From the NCBI GenBank assembly GCA_937889015.1, contig CALARR010000106.1, positions 1-18,550 on the forward strand: 18,550 nt of DNA. The letters run 5' to 3'. A program made the position numbers and the translations under genes. This DNA comes from an uncultured Planctomycetales bacterium (lineage in GTDB: Bacteria; Planctomycetota; Planctomycetia; Pirellulales; Thermoguttaceae). Numbering within the stretch: position 1 is the stretch's first letter; each line of letters begins with the position of its first letter. Shown here one piece after another: positions 1 to 6,777 of the stretch. Below the pieces are notes generated by a model. The model had not been told where the DNA came from and did not search any database. It saw only the letters and a list, made by a program, of their open reading frames with translations.

Positions 1-24
1 TCGTATTGATGTTCGAGTCAAGGT

Positions 25-109
25 GGTGCGTGCTTGCACGCACCTATCATTGCGTAGTCCCTGCCTATCATTGCGTAGTCCCTGCCCACGGTGCGTGCGA
101 GCACGCACC
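25..109. repeat. Two copies of a 20-bp hairpin flanking a 21-bp tandem repeat
   Basis: Two near-identical inverted repeats, GGTGCGTGC-NN-GCACGCACC, lie at 25-44 (loop TT) and 90-109 (loop GA). Between them a 21-bp unit beginning TATCATTGCG is repeated perfectly in tandem at 45-65 and 66-86. The block is just downstream of the MacB-type gene on the minus strand, so the transcript would fold into two 9-bp GC-rich hairpins. No T-tract follows, so a simple intrinsic terminator is not supported. The arrangement resembles REP/BIME-type intergenic repeats; that label is inference. Confidence 0.75.
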
Positions 110-154
110 CTACGCGACTGTGTCCGGCCCGACGGACGCATTCATCGCGATTCC

Positions 155-179
155 ACATCCCACATACTACATCCCACAT
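155..179. repeat. Short direct repeat ACATCCCACAT
   Basis: An 11-bp unit, ACATCCCACAT, occurs at 155-165 and again at 169-179 in a low-complexity stretch rich in CCCA and CATC. No coding function is evident. Positions 110-206 otherwise show nothing recognisable. Confidence 0.4.
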
Positions 180-206
180 CCAAAATCCCACCCGTCGCCA
201 GGGCCG

Positions 207-1454
207 CTACTCGTAGCGTAGCGATTCGATGGGATCGAGTCGGCTGGCCTTGAGGGCGGGGTAGTAGCCGAAGAACATGCCCACGCCGCCGGAGAAGGCC
301 AAGGCGATCAGAATCGCCTCGAAGGAGATGGTCAGGGGCCAGTTGGCGCTGGACATGTACCAGTTCAGTCCGAGGGTGATCCCGACGGCCGAGGCCACGC
401 CCAGCAGCACGCCCAGGGCCCCGCCCAGGCCGGAGAGGAGAATGGCCTCGATCAGGAACTGGCGGAGGATGTCCCGGCCGCGCGCCCCGATCGCCAGCCG
501 GATGCCGATTTCGCGCGTCCGCTCGGTGACGGAAACGAGCATGATGTTCATGATCCCCACGCCGCCCACGATCATCGACACGCCGGCCACCGAGCCCAGC
601 AGGAGCGTCATGATCAGGGTGATGATCTCCAGGGCGTTGGCGATTTCCGAGGTGTTGTGAATCTCGAAGTCGTCCGGCTTGTCGGAGCGGATGCGGTGCC
701 GGTCGCGCAGCAGGAGCTTGATTTCGTATTCGGCCTGGGTCATCAGGTCGCCGCTGCGCGCCGAGACGAAGAGCGTGTCGATGTTGTTGAAGACCTTGCC
801 CGACAGACGCTTCTGCACGGTCGTGTAGGGGACGAAAACCACATTGTCTTCGTCGCGGCCCATGAGGTTCGAGCCCTTGGACTCCAGCACGCCGATCACC
901 TGGAAGGGGATCCTCTTGATCCGCAGCGTCTTGCCCAGCGGGTCCACGTTGGGGAACAGGTTGTCGACGATCGTCTGGCCGATGACGCACACCTTGGCGG
1001 CCGAGCGGACTTCGCGCTCGGTGAAGAACCCGCCCCGCGCGATCTGCCAGTTGCGCACCAACAGCAGCGACGGATTCACGCCGGCGATCTCGTCCGGGGC
1101 CCAGTTCTGGTTGCCCACGATCACCTGGCCGTCGGTGCGGATCATGGGCGAGGCGGCCAGCACTGAGGGACATTCGCGCTCGATGGCCACGCCGTCGGCG
1201 GCGGTCAGCGTGACCTGGCTGCCTTGGCCTTGACGCACGCCGCCCGGTCCCCGGCTGCCCGGGTGGATGATCAAGACGTTCGTCCCCAGGCTCTGGAACT
1301 GCTGCTGGACCATGGCCCCCGCGCCCTGGCTCACCGACACCAGCAGGATCACCGACGCTACGCCGATCACGATCCCCAGGACCGTGAGCGCGGCGCGGGT
1401 CTTGTTCTTCTTCAAGGCGCGCAAGGCAATGCGGATGGTCATCGAGGGGTTCAT
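207..1454 (-). CDS. MacB-type ABC transporter permease (FtsX family)
   Basis: This 415-residue inner-membrane permease is probably the membrane half of a MacAB-type exporter. Residues about 20-42 form the first membrane segment. Residues about 45-270 form the periplasmic MacB_PCD-like domain. Three membrane segments follow at about 278-305, 332-362 and 376-398. The loop ERTREIGIRLAIGA (311-324) and the C-terminal P-[IL]-E-SLRYE ending are typical of the FtsX/MacB family. There is no fused ATPase domain, unlike E. coli MacB; a separate ATPase gene lies upstream. The start at 1454 is chosen because the membrane segment falls in the usual place and GAAGG lies about 8 bases ahead; 1442 is an alternative. 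It sits 31 bases after the adaptor gene, in one operon. The substrate cannot be read from sequence: peptides, lipids or lipoproteins are all possible. Confidence 0.92.
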   Translation of the reverse strand: MNPSMTIRIALRALKKNKTRAALTVLGIVIGVASVILLVSVSQGAGAMVQQQFQSLGTNVLIIHPGSRGPGGVRQGQGSQVTLTAADGVAIERECPSVLAASPMIRTDGQVIVGNQNWAPDEIAGVNPSLLLVRNWQIARGGFFTEREVRSAAKVCVIGQTIVDNLFPNVDPLGKTLRIKRIPFQVIGVLESKGSNLMGRDEDNVVFVPYTTVQKRLSGKVFNNIDTLFVSARSGDLMTQAEYEIKLLLRDRHRIRSDKPDDFEIHNTSEIANALEIITLIMTLLLGSVAGVSMIVGGVGIMNIMLVSVTERTREIGIRLAIGARGRDILRQFLIEAILLSGLGGALGVLLGVASAVGITLGLNWYMSSANWPLTISFEAILIALAFSGGVGMFFGYYPALKASRLDPIESLRYE

Positions 1455-1485
1455 GCCAAGACCTTCACACGCCCGGGGGCAATCC

Positions 1486-2748
1486 TCACTCTGTACTGGG
1501 CTTCTGCAGGCCAACGACCAGCGAATCGCCCTCGGCCAGGTTGCCGCCGAGGACTTCGGTGTGCTTGCTGTCGTCGATGCCCACGAACAATTCCACGGGG
1601 GCCAGGGCGTCGCCGTCGATCTTCCAGACGTAGCGCCGCGTTCCCTTCTGACCTGCCGCGGCCGGGGCCGCCGGCTTCTCTTCTTTCGGCTTGGTGTCCG
1701 TCGATGGGCCACTTTCCGGCACGCCGCCCAGCAGCACGGGCCGGTCCCCCGGCCGGACGAACTTCGTGTCCGGATGGAAGCGGAGTGCCGAGTTCGGCAC
1801 GCGCAACACGTCCTTGTGCTCATCCACGTGAAACGTGAGGCTCGCCGTCAGGCCCGGCAGCAGTTTCATCTCGGTGTTCGGCGATTCGACCACGACCGTA
1901 TACGTGACCACGTTGGAGGTCGTGGTCGGGTTGAGCCGAATCTGGTAGATCTTGCCAATGAAGGTGTCGTCCGGATAGGCGTCGACCGTGAAGGTCACCG
2001 GGCGCTGGCTGCGTTCCGCCTGGCGGATCTGGCCGATGTCGGCCTCGTCGACCGAGGCGTATACGAAGACCTTCTTGTCCAGGTCCGGGGCCACGTAGAA
2101 CAGCACCGGCGTCTGGAACGAGGCGGCCACGGTCTGGCCCGGATCGATGTTCCGGTTGGTGATCAGCCCATCCACGGGCGCGGTGATGGTCGTGAATCCC
2201 AGGTTGGTGCGTGCCGAGGCCAACGTGGCCTCCGACTGGCGAACCGACGCCTTGGCCAGCTTGAGCTGCGCTTCCAGGCTCTTGCGGTTGGCCACCAGCT
2301 CGTCGACCTCCGCTTCGGAGATGAAGGTGCTCTTGGTGGCGCGGAGCTTGAGGGCTCGCTTTTCGTTCCGTTCGGCCTGCTCCAAAAGGGCCTGGACGCG
2401 TTCCACGTCTGCCTGCTCGTGGGCCAGCAGGGCTTCCTGCTGTTCGACGGTCGCCTTGTAGGTCCGCGGGTCGATTTCGGCCAGCGTGTCCCCCTTCTTG
2501 ACCTTCGAATTGTAGTCCACGTAGACCTTCGAGATGGGACCCGAAACGAAGGCCCCCACCTGCACGCTCTGCACAGCCTGCACGGTGCCCGAAGAGGTCC
2601 GCACCAACTCGATCGTACCACGGTCCACGGCTTGGGTGCGGAACTGATCTTCAAAGGGGGTGCGCCAATGCGACTGGAAGCGATAGTAGCCAAAACCCAG
2701 GCCCGCCAACACGCCCACCACGATCAACCAGCGAATCGCGCTTCTCAT
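1486..2748 (-). CDS. HlyD/MacA-type periplasmic adaptor protein
   Basis: This 420-residue membrane fusion protein would link the inner-membrane ABC transporter to an outer-membrane channel. Residues 5-22 form an N-terminal membrane anchor. The first half of a lipoyl-like domain (about 55-95) is followed by a charged alpha-helical hairpin rich in E, Q, A and L (about 98-183). The second lipoyl half contains TITAPVDGLI (187-196), the family signature. A beta-barrel part and a membrane-proximal domain with a Pro/Lys/Ala-rich insertion (about 338-360) complete it. The start at 2748 fits the anchor, but no good Shine-Dalgarno sequence precedes it and an inverted repeat ends one base before it. An in-frame ATG at 2841 would add 31 residues that look non-native. 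It lies between the ATPase and permease genes. Confidence 0.92.
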   Translation of the reverse strand: MRSAIRWLIVVGVLAGLGFGYYRFQSHWRTPFEDQFRTQAVDRGTIELVRTSSGTVQAVQSVQVGAFVSGPISKVYVDYNSKVKKGDTLAEIDPRTYKATVEQQEALLAHEQADVERVQALLEQAERNEKRALKLRATKSTFISEAEVDELVANRKSLEAQLKLAKASVRQSEATLASARTNLGFTTITAPVDGLITNRNIDPGQTVAASFQTPVLFYVAPDLDKKVFVYASVDEADIGQIRQAERSQRPVTFTVDAYPDDTFIGKIYQIRLNPTTTSNVVTYTVVVESPNTEMKLLPGLTASLTFHVDEHKDVLRVPNSALRFHPDTKFVRPGDRPVLLGGVPESGPSTDTKPKEEKPAAPAAAGQKGTRRYVWKIDGDALAPVELFVGIDDSKHTEVLGGNLAEGDSLVVGLQKPSTE

Positions 2749-2749
2749 A

Positions 2750-2795
2750 CGGGAGCCATTATCGCCACAGGTCGCGTAACAGGCAACGGCTCCCG
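2750..2795 (-). promoter_or_regulatory. Inverted repeat abutting the adaptor start codon
   Basis: CGGGAGCC (2750-2757) and GGCTCCCG (2788-2795) are perfect 8-base arms separated by 30 bases. In the minus-strand mRNA the 3' arm ends one base before the ATG at 2748. The hairpin could therefore limit access to the start of the adaptor gene. Its function is inferred from position only. Confidence 0.4.
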
Positions 2796-2858
2796 CAGGA
2801 GGTAACCGGGGCAGGCAACCTTCCCACGAGAGCCGTGCCATGGATTGTGCAGAAGTCC

Positions 2859-2875
2859 CCGGGAACTGGTCCCGG
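2859..2875 (-). other. Small intergenic hairpin between ATPase and adaptor genes
   Basis: CCGGGA (2859-2864) and TCCCGG (2870-2875) form a 6-bp stem with a 5-base loop, 24 bases past the ATPase stop codon on the minus strand. No T-tract follows, so it is more likely an mRNA-processing or stability element than a terminator. It may also be chance in GC-rich DNA. Confidence 0.3.
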
Positions 2876-2898
2876 CTTCGCGCGAACCCAGCCTGGCG

Positions 2899-3663
2899 CT
2901 AGGCCACGGCTTGCCGCAAAACACAAAGTTCCGGTTGACCCTCGGCCATTTCGCCGTGCAAGGCGCGGATCGCCAGGTCAAAATCAGTACTATCCGCGAC
3001 CACTTCTCCATCCCGCACGACCACGGCGCGGCGCGTATGCCGTGCGACTTCCTGATCGTGGGTCACGATAATGATCGTGATCCCTTCCTCGTGCAGCCGC
3101 TCGAACAGTTCCAGCACTTCCCGGCTGGTGCGCGTATCCAGGTTCCCGGTCGGTTCGTCGGCCAAGAGGATGGGCGGCTCGTTGGCCAGGGCGCGCGCGA
3201 TCGCCACGCGTTGTTGCTGGCCGCCGGAGAGCTGCGACGGAAAGTGATCCATGCGATCGGACAGCCCGACCTTCTCCAGCAAGGCTTCGGCGCGCTGCCG
3301 ACGCTGCCGGCCGCGGAATCGCGACGAGTAGAGCATGGGCAGCTCCACGTTCTCCAAGGCCGTGGTTCGCGCCAGGAGGTTGAAGTTCTGGAACACGAAG
3401 CCGATCTTGTCGTTGCGCAAGCGCGCGCGGCGATCGGCGTCCATCGTCGTGACTTCCACACCCTCCAGGGTGTAGCTGCCACCACTGGGGCGGTCCAGGC
3501 AACCCAACGTGTTCATCAGCGTCGACTTGCCCGAGCCTGACGGACCCATCAAGGCCAAGTACTCGCCGCACTCGATGTCCAGATCCACACCCTGCAGGGC
3601 GTTGACCTCGATTTCGCCCAGGACGTAAGTCTTGCGGATTCCGCGAAGTTCGATCAGCGGCAT
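2899..3663 (-). CDS. ABC transporter ATP-binding protein, MacB/LolD-type
   Basis: This 254-residue cytoplasmic ATPase would power the permease encoded two genes downstream. All nucleotide-binding motifs are intact: Walker A GPSGSGKST (40-48), Q-loop glutamine 92, signature LSGGQQ (145-150), Walker B ILLADEP (165-171), D-loop GNLD (173-176) and switch histidine 202 in THD. The FVFQNFNLLARTTALENVELP stretch (89-109) is characteristic of the MacB/LolD/FtsE branch. The start at 3663 gives MPLIELRGIRKTY, the standard family N-terminus, with a weak GGGA ahead. An upstream in-frame ATG at 3699 would add 12 residues. It is the first gene of the three-gene exporter operon. Confidence 0.95.
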   Translation of the reverse strand: MPLIELRGIRKTYVLGEIEVNALQGVDLDIECGEYLALMGPSGSGKSTLMNTLGCLDRPSGGSYTLEGVEVTTMDADRRARLRNDKIGFVFQNFNLLARTTALENVELPMLYSSRFRGRQRRQRAEALLEKVGLSDRMDHFPSQLSGGQQQRVAIARALANEPPILLADEPTGNLDTRTSREVLELFERLHEEGITIIIVTHDQEVARHTRRAVVVRDGEVVADSTDFDLAIRALHGEMAEGQPELCVLRQAVA

Positions 3664-3738
3664 GATTCCCGACTCTGCTGCTCGGATCAGGGGGCACACG
3701 ACCTGGGCCCGTGTTCTCCACGGATCAGATCATCCTCC

Positions 3739-3767
3739 CATATCCCAAGTAACCTGCAGACCGTCAA
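3739..3767 (-). promoter_or_regulatory. Candidate sigma70-like promoter for the exporter operon
   Basis: On the minus strand, TTGACG (3762-3767) is followed after exactly 17 bases by GATATG (3739-3744), about 75 bases ahead of the ATPase start. The -35 box matches consensus at five of six positions; the -10 box is weak. The same -35 sequence and spacing occur at the regulator promoter near 6701. Confidence 0.4.
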
Positions 3768-3802
3768 TACCGTCGCACAAAGGACGGGTTTCCGCAAGAA
3801 CG

Positions 3803-3826
3803 GCACCCGCTAGTTCGGGTGGGTGC
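3803..3826 (-). terminator. Possible weak terminator hairpin after the fucosidase gene
   Basis: Two alternative stems overlap here: GCACCC (3803-3808) with GGGTGC (3821-3826), and CACCCG (3804-3809) with CGGGTG (3816-3821). They lie 40-60 bases past the fucosidase stop on the minus strand and before the exporter promoter, the expected place for a terminator. No clear T-tract follows. Confidence 0.3.
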
Positions 3827-3865
3827 TCTATTCGCCGTCGTTTCAGAAAGGGGCGCGTCCAGAAG

Positions 3866-6145
3866 TCAGTCCGAGGCCAGGACCCCGACCTCGGCGGCGG
3901 TCGGCGCGCCACGGTCGACCGTGTGTCTGGCCACGAACATGAAGAACCTGGCGATCACGGGTTTGGCGAGTGTTACGGTCTGCAGAATGGGGTTCGACTG
4001 GATGTTGGCGAATTCGCCTTCGGCCACCGCCGTGCCCCAGGTCTTTCCGTCGTCGCTCACGAAGAACGCGTAGCCATCGACCATGCCGGCCAACTCGCGA
4101 TCCTGCCGCGGCAAATAGGTGAAGGCGCGGATCGCAACGGGGTCCTTCATGTCGACCACGAGCTGCGCGGGCTGATTCTCCGCGCCTTCAGCGGCCACGC
4201 CGAGCCAGTAGGTACTCGGGTTGTCGTCGATGGCGCGCGACGGTTCGTTGCCTCGCGGCGGCGCGCCACCGCTCTTGGTGCCGGCCCCAGTCCCCGTCGG
4301 CAGCTCAGTCCCGCCGGGCCGCGCGACCTGGCCGGGAGGGTTCTGGGGTGGATTCTTGGTGCCGGCCCCAGTCCCCGTCGGCAGCTCAGTCCCGCCGGGC
4401 CGCGCGACCGGGCCGGGAGGGAGTGGGGCTTGGCTCTTGGCTCTCCACTTGCCCTTCGCCACGCCGAACGCGGCGCTGGCCACAGGCCCCGGCTGTTTGC
4501 TCTCCGCGGCGAAGAGCCGGGCCCTCACGGAACCGCCTTGGGGCAAGGGGAACGGGCTTTCGTACACCGCCGATTGGCTGTTCGGTTCGGAACCATCCAA
4601 CGTGTAGCGCACTTCGGTCGTGGCCGACAACGTGGCGAGCGTCACCAGTCCTGACCGGTCCCGGCTGATCGTGGGCGCATCCAGGATCGTCGGTTCCAGG
4701 AACAGGCCCAGTTCCGCAATGGCAGGGCAGGCGGCTGCAGCCAGAATTCGCAGGCGGACCTTGTCGCTGGTGATGGGCTTGCCTCGCACCAGGCGTTGAA
4801 TCCCGATCGACTCGGCGGTGCTGAATTCCTGCCACCGACCGTCTTGCCATGCATCCAGGGCGAACCGCCGCACGCGCTGGCCCAGCGTCACCGCCTCGCG
4901 CAACCGCACCACGTTGAAACACGTGGGCCGGTCCAGGTCCAGCACCACCTCGGCCGCAGTGGCGGCATCGTCTGTGGCCCAATACGTGCTCTTGTCGCCA
5001 TCGACGAGCTTGGCGGGGCCGAATCGCGGATCACCGCCGCGCACGTGACTGGCGTTCAACCGGGCCGCGCGCGCCAGGTCCGTAGCGAACGTTGCGTCCA
5101 GGTGCCTTCGCATGGCTTTGAGCGTCGCCACGTCGTTCTCGTGGATCAGTCCGCGGCGATCGGGCGGCAGGTTCAGCAGCAGGCTCGCGCCGCGCCCCAC
5201 CGAGACGTAATACAACTGAACCACATTCTGCGGAGTTCGCACCAGGCTGTCCTGGCTGGCGTGATAGAACCAGCCCGGCCGGATGGACACGTCGCATTCG
5301 GCCGGAATCCAATGCGAGCCGTCGGCATGTCCCGAGTTGAGCTGGTGCCTGTCGGCGAATCCCGGGCACCAGGCGCCCAGGTTCAACGTGGCCCAGCAGG
5401 GATCGCCGGCGATGCCCGCTTCGTTGCCCACCCAGCGCACTTCCGGCCCCACGTCGCTGAACATGACGGCGTCGGGCTGCAGTTGCCGCACCAGGGCCCA
5501 GGTCTCTTGCCAGCCGTAGTAAGTCTTGCGATCGATTTCCCGTCGCTCGCGCGCGCCGCCATAGTAGCCGTCGCCGCCGTTGGCCCCGTCGAACCAGACC
5601 TCGTAGATCGGGCCGTACTGCGTGAGCAGCTCGCGCAACTGGTTGCGGAAGTAGGTCACGTATTCCGGCCGGCCGTAGTCCTTGTGGTTGCGGTCCCAGG
5701 GCGAAAGGTAGACGCCGAACTTCAGGCCGTGCCGCCGGCAGGCGTCGGAAATCTCGCGCACCACGTCCCCTTGACCGCCCTTCCAGGGGCTGTTCTTGAC
5801 CGAGTGCTCCGTGTACTTCGACGGCCACAAGCAGAAGCCGTCGTGATGCTTGGCCGTGAGGATCAGCCCCTTCATGCCTGCCTGCTGCGCCGCGCCCACA
5901 ATCTGGTCGGCGTCGAACGCGCTGGGATTGAAGATCGATTCCGGCTCATCGCCGTAGCCCCATTCCTTGTCGGTGAAGGTATTCACCGTGAAGTGCAGAA
6001 AGCCATAGAACTCCAGATCCTGCCACGCCCGTTGTCGCGCGCTGGGCAGGGCGCCGTAAGGCTGGGGCGGGTCCGCCGCCAGGGAAATGCCCGTCACGTA
6101 CAGGCCGACAGCCGCCAGCAGCAATCGCATTGTCGCGCGTTTCAC
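3866..6145 (-). CDS. Secreted GH29 alpha-L-fucosidase with discoidin domains
   Basis: This 759-residue exported glycoside hydrolase should remove terminal alpha-L-fucose from fucosylated glycans. A signal peptide covers residues 1 to about 24 (basic KR, hydrophobic core, cleavage near SLAA). The GH29 catalytic barrel spans about 28-350, with LTAKHHDGF (96-104), KFGVYLSPWD (142-151) and VWFDGANGG (183-191); D186 is the expected nucleophile by family comparison. A discoidin (F5/8C-like) domain follows at about 360-485, then a chitobiase C-terminal-like domain at about 487-560 (RYTLDGSEP), then a second discoidin region at about 563-759. A duplicated 27-residue Pro/Gly/Thr-rich repeat interrupts the start of the last domain. 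The start is GTG at 6145, chosen because AAGGAG lies six bases ahead and it adds a basic signal-peptide N-terminus; ATG at 6130 is the alternative. The nearest downstream gene on its strand is the exporter ATPase, 202 bases away. Confidence 0.9.
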   Translation of the reverse strand: MKRATMRLLLAAVGLYVTGISLAADPPQPYGALPSARQRAWQDLEFYGFLHFTVNTFTDKEWGYGDEPESIFNPSAFDADQIVGAAQQAGMKGLILTAKHHDGFCLWPSKYTEHSVKNSPWKGGQGDVVREISDACRRHGLKFGVYLSPWDRNHKDYGRPEYVTYFRNQLRELLTQYGPIYEVWFDGANGGDGYYGGARERREIDRKTYYGWQETWALVRQLQPDAVMFSDVGPEVRWVGNEAGIAGDPCWATLNLGAWCPGFADRHQLNSGHADGSHWIPAECDVSIRPGWFYHASQDSLVRTPQNVVQLYYVSVGRGASLLLNLPPDRRGLIHENDVATLKAMRRHLDATFATDLARAARLNASHVRGGDPRFGPAKLVDGDKSTYWATDDAATAAEVVLDLDRPTCFNVVRLREAVTLGQRVRRFALDAWQDGRWQEFSTAESIGIQRLVRGKPITSDKVRLRILAAAACPAIAELGLFLEPTILDAPTISRDRSGLVTLATLSATTEVRYTLDGSEPNSQSAVYESPFPLPQGGSVRARLFAAESKQPGPVASAAFGVAKGKWRAKSQAPLPPGPVARPGGTELPTGTGAGTKNPPQNPPGQVARPGGTELPTGTGAGTKSGGAPPRGNEPSRAIDDNPSTYWLGVAAEGAENQPAQLVVDMKDPVAIRAFTYLPRQDRELAGMVDGYAFFVSDDGKTWGTAVAEGEFANIQSNPILQTVTLAKPVIARFFMFVARHTVDRGAPTAAEVGVLASD
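4273..4421. repeat. In-frame 81-bp tandem duplication inside the fucosidase gene
   Basis: A 68-bp segment at 4273-4340 recurs at 4354-4421 with a single mismatch (T4329 versus G4410). The period is 81 bases, exactly 27 codons, so the reading frame is kept. The encoded unit contains VARPGGTELPTGTGAGTK twice, at about residues 580-597 and 607-624. The 13 bases between the copies also resemble the bases after copy 2 (TGGGG, then TCTTGG), which suggests a third, decayed boundary. Confidence 0.9.
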
Positions 6146-6151
6146 AACCGG

Positions 6152-6157
6152 CTCCTT
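6152..6157 (-). promoter_or_regulatory. Strong Shine-Dalgarno deciding a GTG start
   Basis: The minus strand reads AAGGAG here, six bases before GTG at 6143-6145. The ATG at 6130 lies 21 bases away, too far for this site. This supports the GTG as the true start of the fucosidase gene. Confidence 0.7.
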
Positions 6158-6166
6158 GATAGGCTT

Positions 6167-6224
6167 CTGTTGCGGGAGGCGGCCGGGGCCCGGATGTCTG
6201 TCATTCCGGGCCGCGTGGCAACAG
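6167..6224 (-). promoter_or_regulatory. Structured 5' leader hairpin of the fucosidase gene
   Basis: Nested inverted repeats lie just upstream of the Shine-Dalgarno site. The outer arms are CTGTTGC (6167-6173) and GCAACAG (6218-6224), and the inner arms are GGCCCGGA (6187-6194) and TCCGGGCC (6205-6212) around a 10-base loop. On the minus strand the structure ends nine bases before AAGGAG. It could control translation or protect the mRNA. It does not match a riboswitch class that I recognise. Confidence 0.5.
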
Positions 6225-6700
6225 TCTTGCCATCGTACCCAGCGGCCTCGCGATCCTCCAGTCGGCGCGACGATTCCCCTGTTCAAGCCAAGGCCCTGGA
6301 AGATCCACCACGTTTTGCGACCCTTCCGTGGAGTCCGCCAAGTGCTTCCTCAGAGGCGATTCTTGACGGTTAACTCGCCGGCCAGTCTCCGCTGAGCGAT
6401 GCTGCTTCAGGTCCAGATGGCTCAAAGGGACCCTTGGATCGAACCGCTGGGAACGTTTCGCAGGGCTCGCTATTGGCGCACTAGCACGATAGAGGGGTAA
6501 TTCGGTCCAGCGTGTGTAGCACTGAGGATTCGGTAGCCCCAGGGTCGTCCATGGAGTCCAGCCGGACGTTGTGATGCACTCCATTGATGTCGATGATCGT
6601 ATTGTCTGTAAAAGATTATTTGAAAACAGTTTACGCACTGTCTTGCATCGCCGAACGAAATGGGCGGAGGAGTCTCCCGGCGATTCTGTGCGGTGAGGAC
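6225..6700. other. Intergenic region without a recognisable gene
   Basis: This stretch separates the divergent fucosidase and regulator genes. Open frames exist on both strands but none has a recognisable domain, convincing start or codon pattern like the neighbours. Positions about 6590-6640 are clearly more AT-rich than the surroundings and may hold divergent promoter elements. I see no tRNA, CRISPR or insertion-sequence end here. Confidence 0.5.
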
Positions 6701-6729
6701 TTGACGAATGGCCTATGTTTACCGATAAA
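6701..6729 (+). promoter_or_regulatory. Sigma70-like promoter for the regulator and glm cluster
   Basis: TTGACG (6701-6706), a 17-base spacer and GATAAA (6724-6729) form a good vegetative-type promoter. Transcription would start near 6736, leaving a leader of about 38 bases before the regulator start codon. Confidence 0.6.
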
Positions 6730-6777
6730 TGGACTAGGCCACATGAAAGATATGGTCCTATGCAAGGTGTCCTATGC
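6710..6777 (+). promoter_or_regulatory. Candidate operator sites overlapping promoter and start codon
   Basis: GGCCTA (6710-6715) and TAGGCC (6735-6740) form an inverted repeat centred on the -10 box. GTCCTATGC occurs at 6755-6763 and 6769-6777, a 14-base direct repeat that overlaps the ribosome-binding site and start codon. CCTATG thus occurs three times in 65 bases (6712, 6757, 6771). GntR-family proteins often bind such sites in their own promoters, so autoregulation is plausible but not shown. Confidence 0.4.

Noticed and set aside
25..109. CRISPR array interpretation of the repeats at the left end
   Set aside because: Only two adjacent 21-base units without spacers, and no cas genes.
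3664..3699. Longer start for the ABC ATPase
   Set aside because: The 12 added residues are not typical; the family begins with MPLIEL-type sequence at 3663.
6201..6638. Minus-strand frame of 145 codons in the intergenic region
   Set aside because: No domain, no credible ribosome-binding site, overlaps the fucosidase leader hairpin, and residue content does not resemble the neighbouring genes.
6560..6640. Minus-strand stretch reading TIIDINGVHHNVRLD that looked like a gene remnant
   Set aside because: The frame is closed by stops on both sides and I could not link it to any family.
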